Below are positions 37,479 to 46,833 of a DNA stretch of 64,000 nucleotides, piece after piece. The stretch is from an uncultured Collinsella sp. (GTDB taxonomy: Bacteria; Actinomycetota; Coriobacteriia; Coriobacteriales; Coriobacteriaceae): assembly GCA_900542825.1 (NCBI GenBank), contig UQOY01000001.1, forward strand, positions 1 through 64,000, read 5' to 3'. The position numbers were made by a program, and so were the translations under genes. Under the pieces are notes generated by a model. That model searched no databases. It had not been told where the DNA came from and saw only the letters and a program-made list of their open reading frames with translations. Position 1 is the stretch's first letter. Each line of letters opens with the position of its first letter.

Positions 37479-38051
37479 ATGGAACGCCTAGGCACCCTCT
37501 GCGCGACCGCGCTCGTCGTCGCTGCCTGCTCGTTCGCTCTGGCGGGCTGCAGCAACATCGATGGTAAAACCAGACCAAGCGAGCCGGATCTCGGCAGCAC
37601 CAAAGCCATCGAGAAAACGACGCCTTCGGAGCGCGTCGACAAAATAGACGAAGATATAGTCGACCCCCAAAGCTTAGGTCCCGACCCTCAAAAACAGTTC
37701 CCTATCGACCTTGAGGTTGACGAGAACGTCCATGTTACCTGCGTGGGCAAGGACACGGATGGCTACGGTGACGCCGTGTTGGTCTTTGCGGTGACAAACA
37801 ACACCGATGTCGATATGATGTTTGGCGATGTCGATGCTTATGCCTACGTCAACGGTGTCGTCCGCGACGTGCGCATGCGCCAGCCCGTCGCCGCAGGCGA
37901 AGAAACGACCGCGATGCTCACCTTTGTAGGAACCTTCGACGATCCGGACTTTGATGTGAACAACGACCTCAACGACATCTACCTCAACATCTGGATGTTT
38001 GAGGAGCAAACCGGCAACGTCTACTTTAGGGACTTGGTGCACATTCCGTAG
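37479..38051 (+). CDS. Putative lipoprotein with DUF5067-like immunoglobulin-type domain
   Basis: A 190-residue exported protein. The signal peptide ends in a lipobox LAGC (Cys24), so the mature protein is anchored to the outer face of the membrane. The region after about residue 75 (VDENVHVTC, LVFAVTNNTDVDMMF, VAAGEETTAMLTFVGTF) resembles the beta-sandwich domain of DUF5067-type lipoproteins. AAGGAGG at 37468-37474 sets the ATG. It is a lone plus-strand gene, convergent with leuS. Function unknown. Confidence 0.8.
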   Translation: MERLGTLCATALVVAACSFALAGCSNIDGKTRPSEPDLGSTKAIEKTTPSERVDKIDEDIVDPQSLGPDPQKQFPIDLEVDENVHVTCVGKDTDGYGDAVLVFAVTNNTDVDMMFGDVDAYAYVNGVVRDVRMRQPVAAGEETTAMLTFVGTFDDPDFDVNNDLNDIYLNIWMFEEQTGNVYFRDLVHIP

Positions 38052-38095
38052 AAGGTGACGCTCGGCACCAGCCAAGCAGGGCATATAACGCAAAA

Positions 38096-38125
38096 CGAGG
38101 GACGACCCGGCCGGATCGTCCCTCG
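38096..38125. terminator. Terminator between the lipoprotein gene and leuS
   Basis: A perfect 10-bp stem (CGAGGGACGA and its complement) encloses a 10-base GC-rich loop between two convergent genes. It can serve both transcripts. Confidence 0.8.
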
Positions 38126-38155
38126 TCTGTTGTGCGTCAACTATGTGCGCGAGGT

Positions 38156-40732
38156 TTACTTAACCACCAGGTTGACCAGCTTACCGGGAACGCAGATGGC
38201 CTTGACGACCGTCTTGCCCTCGAGCCACTTGGCGACGGCGGCCTCGGCGGCAGCCTGCATTTCCTCGTTGGAGGCATCGCGGGCCACGTCGATGCGGCCA
38301 CGGACCTTGCCGAGCACCTGGACGACGATCTGCACCGTGTCCTCGATGGACTCGGCCAGGTCGAACTCGGGCCAGGCGGCGGTGTAGGCGTTGCCCTCGC
38401 AGCCGAGCGCCTCGTGCCACAGCTCGTCGGCCCAGAACGGGCAGATGGGCGCCAGGACACTCACGATGTCCTTGGCCACGCCGTAGCACAGAGCCTTGTC
38501 GCGGTCAGTACCCTCGGTGGCGTTGAGGTAGGCGCTCGCCGCGTTGACGAGCTCCATGACGGCCGAGATCGCGGTGTTGAACTGGCCGCGATCGAAGTCC
38601 TCGGTGCACTTGGCGATGGTGCGGTGACGCTCGCGGTAGAGCTTCATCGCGGTCTCGTCGAGCACGGACTTGTCGAAGGCCACGCTGGCGTCACCCGACT
38701 GGACGAGCTGCCACACGATACGCCAGGCGCGCTTGATAAAGCGGTTGGCGCCCTCGACGGCCTTGGGATCCCAGTCGAAGTCCTTCTCGGGCGGGGCGAT
38801 AAACAGGATAGCCAGACGCATGGTGTCGGCGCCGTAGGGCTCGATGACCGAGCTCGGGGGCACGACGTTGCCCTTGGACTTGGACATGGTGTCGCCGTTC
38901 TCGTCCTTGACCATGCCCTGGCACAGCAGGTTGGTGAAGGGCTCGTCCACGCTCAGCAGGCCCAGGTCGCGCAGCGCCTTGGTAAAGAAGCGGCTGTAGA
39001 GCAGGTGCAGAATGGCGTGCTCGATGCCGCCGATGTAGTTATCGACGGGCATCCAACGGTCTGCCGCCTCGCGGGAGAAGGGCAGCTCGGTGTTGTGCGG
39101 GTCGGTATAGCGCAGGTAATACCAGCTGGAGCAGGTGAAGGTGTCCATGGTATCGGTCTCGCGCTTGGCCGGGCGGCCGCAGACCGGGCAGGTGGTCTCG
39201 TAGAAGTCCTTGCACTCGGCGAGGGTCTCGCCGGCGCCCAGGTCCAGGTTCTCGGGCAGCGTCACCGGCAGCTGATCCTCAGGCACGGGCACGATGCCGC
39301 AGTGCTCGCAGTGGATGGCCGGGATGGGGTTGCCCCAATAGCGCTGGCGGCTGATGAGCCAGTCGCGCAGGCGGAACTCGACCTTGCGACGACCGCAGCC
39401 CATGGCCTCGAGGTCGGCCACGATGGCAGCCTCGCCTTCGGAGTGCTTACCGCCGCGCATGCCGGTGTACTTGCCGGACTGGACAAGCGTGCCCTCGGCA
39501 GCGTGAGCGCAGTCCCAGTCGACAGTCTCGGCATGGAAGGTATCGATGGTCTCGCCGCTGGCCTCGACGGCAGCGCGATCGTCATCGTCCAGAATGATCG
39601 GCACGATCGGCAGGTCGTACTTGCGGGCAAACTCAAAGTCGCGCTGGTCGCCGCAGGGAACGGCCATGACGGCGCCGGTGCCGTAGTCGGCAACGACATA
39701 ATCGGCAACCCACACGGGGACCTTCTCGCCGTTCACGGGGTTCACCACGTAGCGGCCGGTAAAGGCACCGTGCTTCTCGAGGGTGCCTTGGGCACGCTCG
39801 ACGGCAGAGATATGCTTGGAGTCCTCGACGATCTTGGTGACGGCCTCCTCGTACTCCGTGCCCTCGACGAGCTCGTGCAGACGGGCGTACTCGGGAGCCA
39901 GGACAAAGAAGGAGACGCCAAAGAGGGTGTCGGCACGCGTGGTGAAGACGGTGATCTTGCCCTCGTCGCCCTCGATGGGCTCGCCATCCTGGTCGCACAG
40001 GGTAAAGTCGACCTCGGCGCCCTCGGAGCGGCCAATCCAGTTGGCCTGCATCTGCTTGACGCGCTCGGGCCAGCCGGGGAGCTTCTCCAGGTCGTCGAGC
40101 AGCTCCTGGGAGTACTCGGTGATTTTGAAGTACCACTGCTCAAGGTCGCGCTTCTCGGGCTCGGTGCCGCAGCGCCAGCACTTGCCCTCGGTGACCTGCT
40201 CGTTGGCCAGAACGGTCTTGCAGGTGGGGCACCAGTTGACCGGGTTCTTCTTGCGGTAGACCAGGCCCTTTTCCCACAGCTTCTCAAAGATCCACTGACC
40301 CCAGCGGTAGTAGTCGGGGCTGCAGGTCTTGACCATGCGATCCAGATCGTAGGAGAAGCCCATGCGCTTCATCGTGGCGAGCGCCTGGTCCATGTTCTTG
40401 TACGTCCAAGCGGCAGCCTGCGTGTTGTGCTTGATGGCAGCGTTCTCGGCAGGCAGGCCAAAGGCGTCAAAGCCGATGGGATGCAGCACGTCGTAGCCGC
40501 GCATGCGGGCCTGACGGGCCATGGCATCGCCGATGGTATAGTTGCGCGCGTGGCCCATGTGCAGGTCGCCCGACGGATACGGGAACATCTCGAGCACATA
40601 CTTCTTGGGCTTGCTGTCGTCGGTGTCGACGGCAAAGAGGTTGGAGTCCTCCCAGGCCTTCATCCACTTGGACTCAATGGCCTGCGCGTCGTAGGCAGGG
40701 ATCTCGTCCTTATGATCTGTGCAATCGCACAT
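38156..40732 (-). CDS. leuS: Leucyl-tRNA synthetase
   Basis: Charges tRNA-Leu. The 858-residue class I synthetase has the HxGH motif in [18 protein letters not shown] (about residues 53-70), the editing domain in the middle, and the KMSKS loop in [10 protein letters not shown]. The C-terminal tRNA-binding domain is complete. AAAGGAG lies just upstream of the ATG. Its leader contains a 29-bp perfect inverted repeat, and no T-box sequence was found there. Confidence 0.97.
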   Translation of the reverse strand: MCDCTDHKDEIPAYDAQAIESKWMKAWEDSNLFAVDTDDSKPKKYVLEMFPYPSGDLHMGHARNYTIGDAMARQARMRGYDVLHPIGFDAFGLPAENAAIKHNTQAAAWTYKNMDQALATMKRMGFSYDLDRMVKTCSPDYYRWGQWIFEKLWEKGLVYRKKNPVNWCPTCKTVLANEQVTEGKCWRCGTEPEKRDLEQWYFKITEYSQELLDDLEKLPGWPERVKQMQANWIGRSEGAEVDFTLCDQDGEPIEGDEGKITVFTTRADTLFGVSFFVLAPEYARLHELVEGTEYEEAVTKIVEDSKHISAVERAQGTLEKHGAFTGRYVVNPVNGEKVPVWVADYVVADYGTGAVMAVPCGDQRDFEFARKYDLPIVPIILDDDDRAAVEASGETIDTFHAETVDWDCAHAAEGTLVQSGKYTGMRGGKHSEGEAAIVADLEAMGCGRRKVEFRLRDWLISRQRYWGNPIPAIHCEHCGIVPVPEDQLPVTLPENLDLGAGETLAECKDFYETTCPVCGRPAKRETDTMDTFTCSSWYYLRYTDPHNTELPFSREAADRWMPVDNYIGGIEHAILHLLYSRFFTKALRDLGLLSVDEPFTNLLCQGMVKDENGDTMSKSKGNVVPPSSVIEPYGADTMRLAILFIAPPEKDFDWDPKAVEGANRFIKRAWRIVWQLVQSGDASVAFDKSVLDETAMKLYRERHRTIAKCTEDFDRGQFNTAISAVMELVNAASAYLNATEGTDRDKALCYGVAKDIVSVLAPICPFWADELWHEALGCEGNAYTAAWPEFDLAESIEDTVQIVVQVLGKVRGRIDVARDASNEEMQAAAEAAVAKWLEGKTVVKAICVPGKLVNLVVK

Positions 40733-40755
40733 ATCAGCTCCTTTAATCTTAGCTG

Positions 40756-40874
40756 GGGTCGGTCGGCTTGGCTTTGTTCGCTACTGCGGACAGTCCTGCG
40801 CAAGACGAAGAGCACATTGAGTGCTCTTCTTTGCGTGCGGAACTTGTAGCGAACAAAGCCAAGCCGACCGACCC
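40756..40874. repeat. 119-base inverted-repeat element in the leuS leader
   Basis: Two perfectly complementary 29-base arms (40756-40784 and 40846-40874) surround a 61-base centre. The centre holds another hairpin (GAAGAGCAC/GTGCTCTTC at 40807-40815 and 40821-40829) and flanking CGCAA/TTGCG pairs. The element ends 24 bases upstream of the leuS start. Beyond the arms an imperfect complement (CTTAG region) continues. It could be a MITE-like element or a structured leader. Confidence 0.75.
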
Positions 40875-40908
40875 TAAGGTTAACTCGACTGATGATAGCA
40901 AATACGAG

Positions 40909-40943
40909 AAGCGAGATGCCTGCGACTTGCATGCATCTCGCTT
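40909..40943. terminator. Terminator-like hairpin between leuS and guaB
   Basis: An 11-bp stem (AAGCGAGATGC and its complement) encloses a 13-base loop. On the minus strand it is followed by CTCGTATTTG, only weakly T-rich. It could help end the guaB transcript before leuS. Confidence 0.55.
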
Positions 40944-41003
40944 TATCTAAATAACGTGGTTGCTATTCAACCGCTATTTGTTAATCGTCCTAGCATGGAC
41001 GGG

Positions 41004-41097
41004 TTTTCCAAGTACCGCAGATTGCCGTGAAAGAGGAGCGACGCGTACTTTGGTACGCGAGCGACGGTTTGAACGGCAAGGTGCGGTGCTTGGGAAA
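41004..41097. repeat. 94-base imperfect inverted repeat directly after guaB
   Basis: Arms 41004-41028 and 41073-41097 pair at 21 of 25 positions. The centre carries an apical hairpin CGCGTAC/GTACGCG (41042-41059). It starts five bases after the guaB stop on the minus strand and lacks a T-run, so it is not a simple terminator. It may be a 3' stabilising structure or a dispersed repeat. Confidence 0.65.
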
Positions 41098-41102
41098 GCC
41101 AC

Positions 41103-42614
41103 TTATCGATAGGAAACGCTCTGCTGGGAGTCCTTGACGACAACGTCGTGGGCTCCGCCTTCGACGATCGAGGTCGAGCTTACAAGAGTCAGGCGTGCCT
41201 TTTCCTGGAGCTCGGGAATCGAGAGGGCACCGCAGTTGCACATCGTGGACTTGACCTTGTAGAGCGTGCCGCCCACGCCGTCCTTGAGGGAGCCGGCGTA
41301 GGGAACGTAGGAGTCAACGCCCTCGACGAAGCTGAGCTTCGCGGCGCCGCCCAGGTCGTAGCGCTGCCAGTTGCGGGCACGCGCAGAACCCTCGCCCCAG
41401 TATTCCTTCATGTACTGGCCATTGACGTTGACGCGCTCGGTCGGGCTCTCGTCGAAGCGGGCGAAGTAGCGGCCCAGCATCATAAAGTCGGCACCCATGG
41501 CAAGGGCGAGCGTCATGTGGTAGTCGTAGACAATGCCGCCGTCGGAGCACACGGGCACGTAGACACCGGTCTCCTCGTAGTACTCGTCACGGGCGCGGCA
41601 GACGTCGATCAGCGCGGTGGCCTGGCCGCGGCCGATGCCCTTGGTCTCGCGGGTGATGCAGATGGAGCCGCCGCCGATACCGACCTTGATGAAGTCGGCA
41701 CCGCAGTCGGCCAAGAAGCGGAAGCCCTCGGCGTCGACGACATTGCCAGCACCGACCTTGACGTCCTCGCCGTAGTTGGCGCGGATCCACTCGATGGTAC
41801 GCTTCTGCCACTCGCTGAAGCCCTCGGAAGAGTCGATGCACAGGACATCGGCACCGGCCTCGATGAGCAGCGGCACGCGCTCGGCATAGTCGCGGGTATT
41901 GATACCGGCACCAACCATGTAGCGCTTGTCGTTATCGAGCAGCTCGTTGGGGTTGGTCTTGTGGCTGTCGTAGTCCTTGCGGAAGACGATGCCCATGAGG
42001 TGATCGTTGTCGTCGACGATGGGCAGAGCGTTGAGCTTGTTGTCCCAGATGACGTCGTTGGCAACCTTGAGGCTGATGTTCTTGTCGCCTACGATGAGCT
42101 GCTCACGCGGGGTCATGAACTCGGAGACCTTCGTCTGGTGGTCATCGCGACTGGGGCGATAGTCACGGCTGGTGACGATGCCCAGGAGCTTACCCTTGGG
42201 AGTGCCGTCGTCGGTGACCGGCATGGTGGAGTGACCGGTCTTCTCCTTGAGCTCGATGACCTGCTCCATGGTCATGTCGGGGGTCAGCGTGGAATCGGAC
42301 TGAACGAAGCCGGCCTTGTGATCCTTGACGGCCTTGACCATAGCGGCCTCGGACTCGGCGCTCTGGGAACCGTAAATGAAGGACAGGCCACCCTCGGTAG
42401 CGAGCGCGACACCCATGTCGACGCCCGAGACGGACTGCATGATGGCGGAAACCATGGGGATGTTCAAGGTGATTGCCGGCTTCTCACCGCGCTTAAAGCG
42501 GGTTAGCGGCGTCTTAAGAGAGACGTTGTTGGGGATGCACTGCGAGGACGAGTAACCTGGGACCAGCAGATACTCCGAAAACGTGTGGGACTCACCGGGA
42601 AAGAACGTAGCCAT
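41103..42614 (-). CDS. guaB: IMP dehydrogenase
   Basis: Oxidises IMP to XMP, the committed step of GMP synthesis. The 503-residue protein has the barrel start PLTRF, two CBS domains in the middle (about residues 105-225), the phosphate-binding [10 protein letters not shown] segment and the active-site Cys loop [14 protein letters not shown]. The flap region with [19 protein letters not shown] lies near the C-terminus. AGGAGAAA precedes the ATG. It is transcribed toward leuS. Confidence 0.95.
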   Translation of the reverse strand: MATFFPGESHTFSEYLLVPGYSSSQCIPNNVSLKTPLTRFKRGEKPAITLNIPMVSAIMQSVSGVDMGVALATEGGLSFIYGSQSAESEAAMVKAVKDHKAGFVQSDSTLTPDMTMEQVIELKEKTGHSTMPVTDDGTPKGKLLGIVTSRDYRPSRDDHQTKVSEFMTPREQLIVGDKNISLKVANDVIWDNKLNALPIVDDNDHLMGIVFRKDYDSHKTNPNELLDNDKRYMVGAGINTRDYAERVPLLIEAGADVLCIDSSEGFSEWQKRTIEWIRANYGEDVKVGAGNVVDAEGFRFLADCGADFIKVGIGGGSICITRETKGIGRGQATALIDVCRARDEYYEETGVYVPVCSDGGIVYDYHMTLALAMGADFMMLGRYFARFDESPTERVNVNGQYMKEYWGEGSARARNWQRYDLGGAAKLSFVEGVDSYVPYAGSLKDGVGGTLYKVKSTMCNCGALSIPELQEKARLTLVSSTSIVEGGAHDVVVKDSQQSVSYR

Positions 42615-42807
42615 GTTTCTCCTTTTTCCATGCGACCGGTCGGCTGCAGGCCTCGTAGGACCCAGCCCAACCTTGGGCGCCCAATACTGGGCAAGTATCT
42701 TAACGCACTTTGGCTGCTACAATTCATGAATTAAGAAGAGCACACGAGGGTTTGACGCAGGCTTTGCGTTTGCCCAGCAAACACTTTAGCGGGGAGACGT
42801 GAAGCGC

Positions 42808-43155
42808 ATGGAGTACAAGACGACGGCAAAATTGGTTATTCAAGCGCGCGACAAAGACCTGCCGGGCGTGTTCGGCCACGGCTGCGTCTTGCTGCTGCAG
42901 GGCATCGCGCGCGAGCACTCGCTCAACCGAGCCGCCAAGAGCATGGGCATGGCCTATTCCAAGGCATGGCGTATCGTGAACGAGGCCGAGGGCCAGCTGG
43001 GCTGCAAGCTCATCGAACGCGACGGCGCCCGCGGATCCACCCTCACCCCCGCCGGCGAGCGCGCCATCGAGGCCTATGAAACGCTGCAGACGGAGATCAA
43101 CAACGTCATAGCAACCCGGGCCGACACCCTCATTGCCACCATCACCGAAAAGTAG
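42808..43155 (+). CDS. ModE N-terminal-like winged-helix regulator
   Basis: A 115-residue single-domain DNA-binding protein. It has VLLLQGIAREHSLNRAAKSM followed by GMAYSKAWRIVNEAEGQLGC and a wing with GARGSTLTPAGERAIEAYE, which matches the N-terminal domain of ModE-type regulators. There is no molybdate-binding C-terminal domain. The ATG at 42808 is chosen although the GGGGAG site is somewhat distant; a GTG at 42799 is possible. It diverges from guaB. Target genes are unknown. Confidence 0.8.
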   Translation: MEYKTTAKLVIQARDKDLPGVFGHGCVLLLQGIAREHSLNRAAKSMGMAYSKAWRIVNEAEGQLGCKLIERDGARGSTLTPAGERAIEAYETLQTEINNVIATRADTLIATITEK

Positions 43156-43156
43156 C

Positions 43157-43400
43157 TCATTTGGGACGGGGCTTTTTAGCAACGATGTCCCCTTCTTGTG
43201 CCAGGCCACGGCGTTCGATGACTTCATTGGCATGATCAGCGTACACAAAATGGGCGGTCGCAGCCGAGCCCCCCCGCGTAGCGAGCCTCAAGCTCAAGCT
43301 GGGACAGCATCGTTGCGACTGCCCTTTCATCGTCGAGATAATCCTGAGGGTCACCACATATCTCAGGCCAGCGCAGCGGCGACGAACCCGCCGCCTCCTG
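43157..43400 (-). other. Decayed sequence between the ModE-like and ROK genes
   Basis: About 260 bases without an intact gene. On the minus strand two frames show fragments (DPQDYLDDERAVATMLSQLE, then ADHANEVIERRGLAQ in another frame), which suggests a frameshifted gene remnant of unknown family. The end at 43162-43182 (GGGACGGGGCTTTTTAGCAAC on plus, split here as GGGACGGGGC and TTTTTAGC) resembles a similar stretch at 52927-52944. It could be a dispersed intergenic motif. Confidence 0.35.
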
Positions 43401-43415
43401 CGCGCCCGCGCGAGC

Positions 43416-44309
43416 CTAGTTCTCCCCAAGCGCGCGCCGCGCGAGCTCCAGACAGCCCAAGATCCCCTGGTCGCCATCGAGCGAATTACCGACGACGTAG
43501 GCATCGAGATCATCCATCTCGGGAATGGCGAGATAGCCGTTGAGCAGCTCCGCAAGCTTGATGCGGGCTGGCGGCAGCAACGGCAGGTGATCGCCCACGC
43601 CCCCGCCGATGACGATCTTGCGGGGCATGTAGCACAACACGAACGTCGCGAGCGCCTGACCGAGATACCCGCCGATGAGCGCGACCTTGCCCGGGTCGTC
43701 CGCCATGCCAGCCGCGACGGGATCGCCCCAGCGCTTCCACAGGGACGGGCCGCACGCGAGGCCCTCAAGGCAGTTCGTGTGGAACGGGCAGGCGGACACG
43801 CCGGAGGGCATCGGGTCGGCTGGGTCGCGCGTAAGCGGGATGTGGCCCGCCTCGGGATGCATCGCGCCATGAAGCAGATTGCCCTCCACCAGCACGCCGG
43901 CCCCCACACCCGTGCCAATCGTGAGGTAAAGAACGTCGCGCAGGCCACGGGCGCACCCATACACGGCCTCGCCCAAGCATGCCGCGTTGACGTCGGTGTC
44001 GTAGCCAACCGGGACATCGATGACGGAGCGCAGGGCGCCGAGGACATCGACGTTCGACCAGCCGGGCTTGGGAGTCGTGAGCATGCATCCAAAATGAGGC
44101 AACGCCGGGTCGACATCGGTGGGCCCAAAGGCACCCACACCCAGGGCCTCCACGCCGCGCTCAGCGAACCAAGCCCCGCACGCCTCCAGCGTCGAGGTAG
44201 GATCCGCGGTGTCGATTCGGACGCGCTCCACGATCTCCCCGTCTGCGCGACCAGTCGCGCACACCATCTTCGTCCCGCCCATCTCAAGGGCACCCAGCAA
44301 ACGACTCAT
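43416..44309 (-). CDS. scrK: ROK-family fructokinase
   Basis: Phosphorylates fructose released by the neighbouring GH32 enzyme. The 297-residue ROK protein has the N-terminal phosphate loop LGALEMGGTKMVCATG, LTIGTGVGAGVLVEG in the middle and the zinc-site block HPEAGH with CPFHTNCLEGLACGPSL typical of the fructokinase subgroup. AGGGGGAG precedes the ATG. The ATG overlaps the GH32 stop by four bases (ATGA), so the two are translationally coupled. The gene name is inferred from context. Confidence 0.85.
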   Translation of the reverse strand: MSRLLGALEMGGTKMVCATGRADGEIVERVRIDTADPTSTLEACGAWFAERGVEALGVGAFGPTDVDPALPHFGCMLTTPKPGWSNVDVLGALRSVIDVPVGYDTDVNAACLGEAVYGCARGLRDVLYLTIGTGVGAGVLVEGNLLHGAMHPEAGHIPLTRDPADPMPSGVSACPFHTNCLEGLACGPSLWKRWGDPVAAGMADDPGKVALIGGYLGQALATFVLCYMPRKIVIGGGVGDHLPLLPPARIKLAELLNGYLAIPEMDDLDAYVVGNSLDGDQGILGCLELARRALGEN

Positions 44310-45883
44310 AGCTCCCCCTTTTCCCCGTTGGCGCTCAATTCCCAGCACGTGATGCGCGCGCCTGGCACCCTGATGGCACACGAGCGGCTCCTCGGGTACC
44401 AGCGCGTGCTCATGACGAGCTCACCTTCATTCACAAAGACCTCAACCGAAGACGTATCGACCAAAATGCGCACCGACCGCACGGCATTGACGCGCTCCCA
44501 GCGCTCCGTGCGCCCGCAACTGGCAGCATTGCGACCGGCATCACGGAAACGCATCACGAACCGCATGAGCCTCTCGTCCGGATCGCAAGTCACGAATAGT
44601 TCGAGCTCCTCTCCCAGGACCACATGCATCTCATCGCCCACGTCCTCGAGCGCAATATCGCATGCCGTCGGTATCACGTCGAGGTGCAGCTCATCCACAG
44701 CTCGATGCGCCTGCCCGCGCAGGGACGCGAGCTCGCGCACGGGCCGCTGGAGCACAACGCCCCCATTCCCTGCCGTGAGCTCACGAGGCACCGTGAAACA
44801 GTGCTGCCAGCCCTCGACGATCGTCGGGTCGTTACCGTAGGTGGCGTCTTCGGGCATGCCCATCCAGCCCATGAGGATGCGGCGGCCATCCTCGGCCACG
44901 AAAGTCTGGGGAGCGTAAAAGTCGAATCCGGCGTCCCACAAGCGGAACGTCCCCAGCTCATAACGCCCGCAGATGTCGCCCGCAAAGGGCACGTAGCCCG
45001 ACTGGTACACGTTGCGGTGCTCCCAGTCGCCGCCAAAAAGGCCCTGCGGTGAGAACGAGAGCACCTGAAGAGCATCGAGCTCAAAATAATCGGGGCACTC
45101 CCACATGAAACCGAAGCGCTCCGAGGACTGGATCCTGTTCTGCAGCCTCCATGTCTGAAGTTCGTCCGAGGCGTACACGAGCACCTCTCCGGCATCGCGC
45201 TCGCAGCTGGCGCCATGGCAGCGCACGAAGAGCTCGCGCCGGGGCGATGGCGAGGCCGGGACGGAGTCCTTTGCGGGTCCGGCCTCCTCCGCAGCCCCAC
45301 GGCGGCGCGCCCCCAGCACCATGAGGTACCTGCCGCACGGGGCGTCCGCGCGCCATACTTTGGGATCGCGCACGTGGCAGGAGAGGTCAGCTGGATAGTC
45401 CGCATTGCCGAGCAGAAGGCGCTTCTCGCCGAACGTCTCGCCGTCGGCGGTATCCACCATAACAGTATTTCCCTCACGCCCCGTGTTGATGTAGTCGTAG
45501 GCGCCATTCCCATCGGGAAGCTTGACATTGCCGGTGTAAAACACGCTCACGTGGTCGTCGAGCACAAGTGCGGAGCCCGAGTACACGCCATGGCAATCGA
45601 ACGGCTCGTCGGGGTACAGCGCGCAGCCCTCGTACGTCCAACTCACCAAGTCGGAGCTCGTGCTATGACCCCACATCTTGACGCCGCCCTCGACGTCAAA
45701 GGGGGCATATTGGAAGTACGCGTGAAAGACGCCGTCCTTCTGGTACAGACCGTTGGGATCGTTGAGCCATCCCACGGGTGGCATCAAGTGATACGTCTGG
45801 GCCCAGGTGCGCGGCCTGCGCGACGCGGCGTCCTCGGCAGCCTTCACCAGCTGCATCAAGTCGCGTTGAAGTGCGTTGGCCAT
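44306..45883 (-). CDS. scrB: GH32 sucrose-6-phosphate hydrolase (beta-fructosidase)
   Basis: Cleaves sucrose-6-phosphate, the product of a sucrose PTS, into glucose-6-phosphate and fructose. The 525-residue protein shows the GH32 blocks in order: WLNDPNG with nucleophile Asp42, FYTGN near 115, RDPKV near 172 and WECPD with acid/base Glu262, followed by the C-terminal beta-sandwich. About 38 extra residues (about 194-232, Arg/Ala/Pro/Ser-rich) interrupt the barrel after VLGAR, a position usually short in the family. AAAGGA precedes the ATG. The 187-base gap upstream, to the deacetylase gene, shows no clear promoter. Confidence 0.92.
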   Translation of the reverse strand: MANALQRDLMQLVKAAEDAASRRPRTWAQTYHLMPPVGWLNDPNGLYQKDGVFHAYFQYAPFDVEGGVKMWGHSTSSDLVSWTYEGCALYPDEPFDCHGVYSGSALVLDDHVSVFYTGNVKLPDGNGAYDYINTGREGNTVMVDTADGETFGEKRLLLGNADYPADLSCHVRDPKVWRADAPCGRYLMVLGARRRGAAEEAGPAKDSVPASPSPRRELFVRCHGASCERDAGEVLVYASDELQTWRLQNRIQSSERFGFMWECPDYFELDALQVLSFSPQGLFGGDWEHRNVYQSGYVPFAGDICGRYELGTFRLWDAGFDFYAPQTFVAEDGRRILMGWMGMPEDATYGNDPTIVEGWQHCFTVPRELTAGNGGVVLQRPVRELASLRGQAHRAVDELHLDVIPTACDIALEDVGDEMHVVLGEELELFVTCDPDERLMRFVMRFRDAGRNAASCGRTERWERVNAVRSVRILVDTSSVEVFVNEGELVMSTRWYPRSRSCAIRVPGARITCWELSANGEKGEL

Positions 45884-46070
45884 GAAGGTCCTTTCTCGTG
45901 TGATTCGTCTTCAGGTGCGTGAGGACGTGGCGCGGTGCGGATGCGGGGCAGCGCCTTGGACTATTTTCGAGGCACTCATCGCCGCTCCCTCAAACGCAAA
46001 GACTCAACCATGATGCCCCACCGAACCGAGCACAGTGCAGCGTCATCATCCGTGACATACCGAATTGAAG

Positions 46071-46829
46071 CTATAAAACTCGATAATCAATCAATTCGAT
46101 TCCAAGCCGCGCAAGTTGATCGATCATGCCGGCGCTACTCAGTGCCTCAGCTTCGTAAGTTCGGCTTTCCGTAAGCGAAGAGTGCTCCACGATGTAAGCA
46201 TCGAGGTACCCTGGATGGCAAATCGCCATTGCAGTCTCCCCTAAACTGATGGACGCCGCGCCATCGAGAAAATGCTTGCGCGCATCTTGAACAGAGGCGG
46301 CAGGGCGCATCGGCAAAACACGAACAATCGAACCGCCGACCCTCATTGAGTCACAACCGCGATCGGGCAACAAGCTTACAGGCAGTCCGAGCTCCTCGGC
46401 AACGGCTGCCGCCGCCCTCATAAATGACGGTGAAAGCACGGCATGAATGTCAATATAATCCGGGAGTCGTCCAAGTAAAGACTTAAGTTGATCGACCTGC
46501 AAACGGATCTCCCGGTATGCCTCTTCAAATGAAACGAAATCTTCCTCGACCGCTCTATACGCGGCGCTTCCGTGGAACTGCCCAGTTGACTCCACAAGTG
46601 ACGGCACAAGGCTCGAATCAGATAGTGGCTCGCCGGCGCTAATGCACGCATGTAGACCGACTGCGACATCATGACCGGACAGCAACCTTACACCATGCTC
46701 CGCTGCGGGCATGTTTGCCATAACGCCGACGCTGCGCACGATTCCCGTATGCAAGGTGCGCTCAATCCCATAATTGACCGCTTCGCTAAATCCCAGATCA
46801 TCAGCTCTGACCAGCAATCTTTTTGACAT
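46071..46829 (-). CDS. YdjC/ChbG-like carbohydrate deacetylase family protein
   Basis: A 252-residue protein of the YdjC/ChbG family, whose members remove acetyl groups from phosphorylated disaccharides. The N-terminal metal motif RADDLGFSEAVNYGIE is clear, and HACISAG and ICHPGYLDAY match later conserved blocks. The second motif, usually with two His residues in the form DxHxHxH, is reduced here to IDIHAVLSPSF with one His. Activity may therefore differ or be lost. It is four bases from the MBL gene on the same strand. Confidence 0.8.
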   Translation of the reverse strand: MSKRLLVRADDLGFSEAVNYGIERTLHTGIVRSVGVMANMPAAEHGVRLLSGHDVAVGLHACISAGEPLSDSSLVPSLVESTGQFHGSAAYRAVEEDFVSFEEAYREIRLQVDQLKSLLGRLPDYIDIHAVLSPSFMRAAAAVAEELGLPVSLLPDRGCDSMRVGGSIVRVLPMRPAASVQDARKHFLDGAASISLGETAMAICHPGYLDAYIVEHSSLTESRTYEAEALSSAGMIDQLARLGIELIDYRVL

Positions 46830-46833
46830 GTTC

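Noticed and set aside
38132..40849. Long plus-strand open frame of about 905 codons opposite leuS
   Set aside because: Antisense shadow of leuS with repetitive low-complexity composition and no start signal.
40733..40900. T-box riboswitch in the leuS leader
   Set aside because: The leader was searched for the conserved T-box sequence with the GGTGGNACCGCG core on the minus strand and nothing similar was found. The structure is an inverted repeat instead.
43157..44293. Minus-strand frame of 378 codons overlapping the ROK gene
   Set aside because: It is an Arg-rich shifted frame of the ROK gene joined by chance to a decayed intergenic region; no domain is recognisable.
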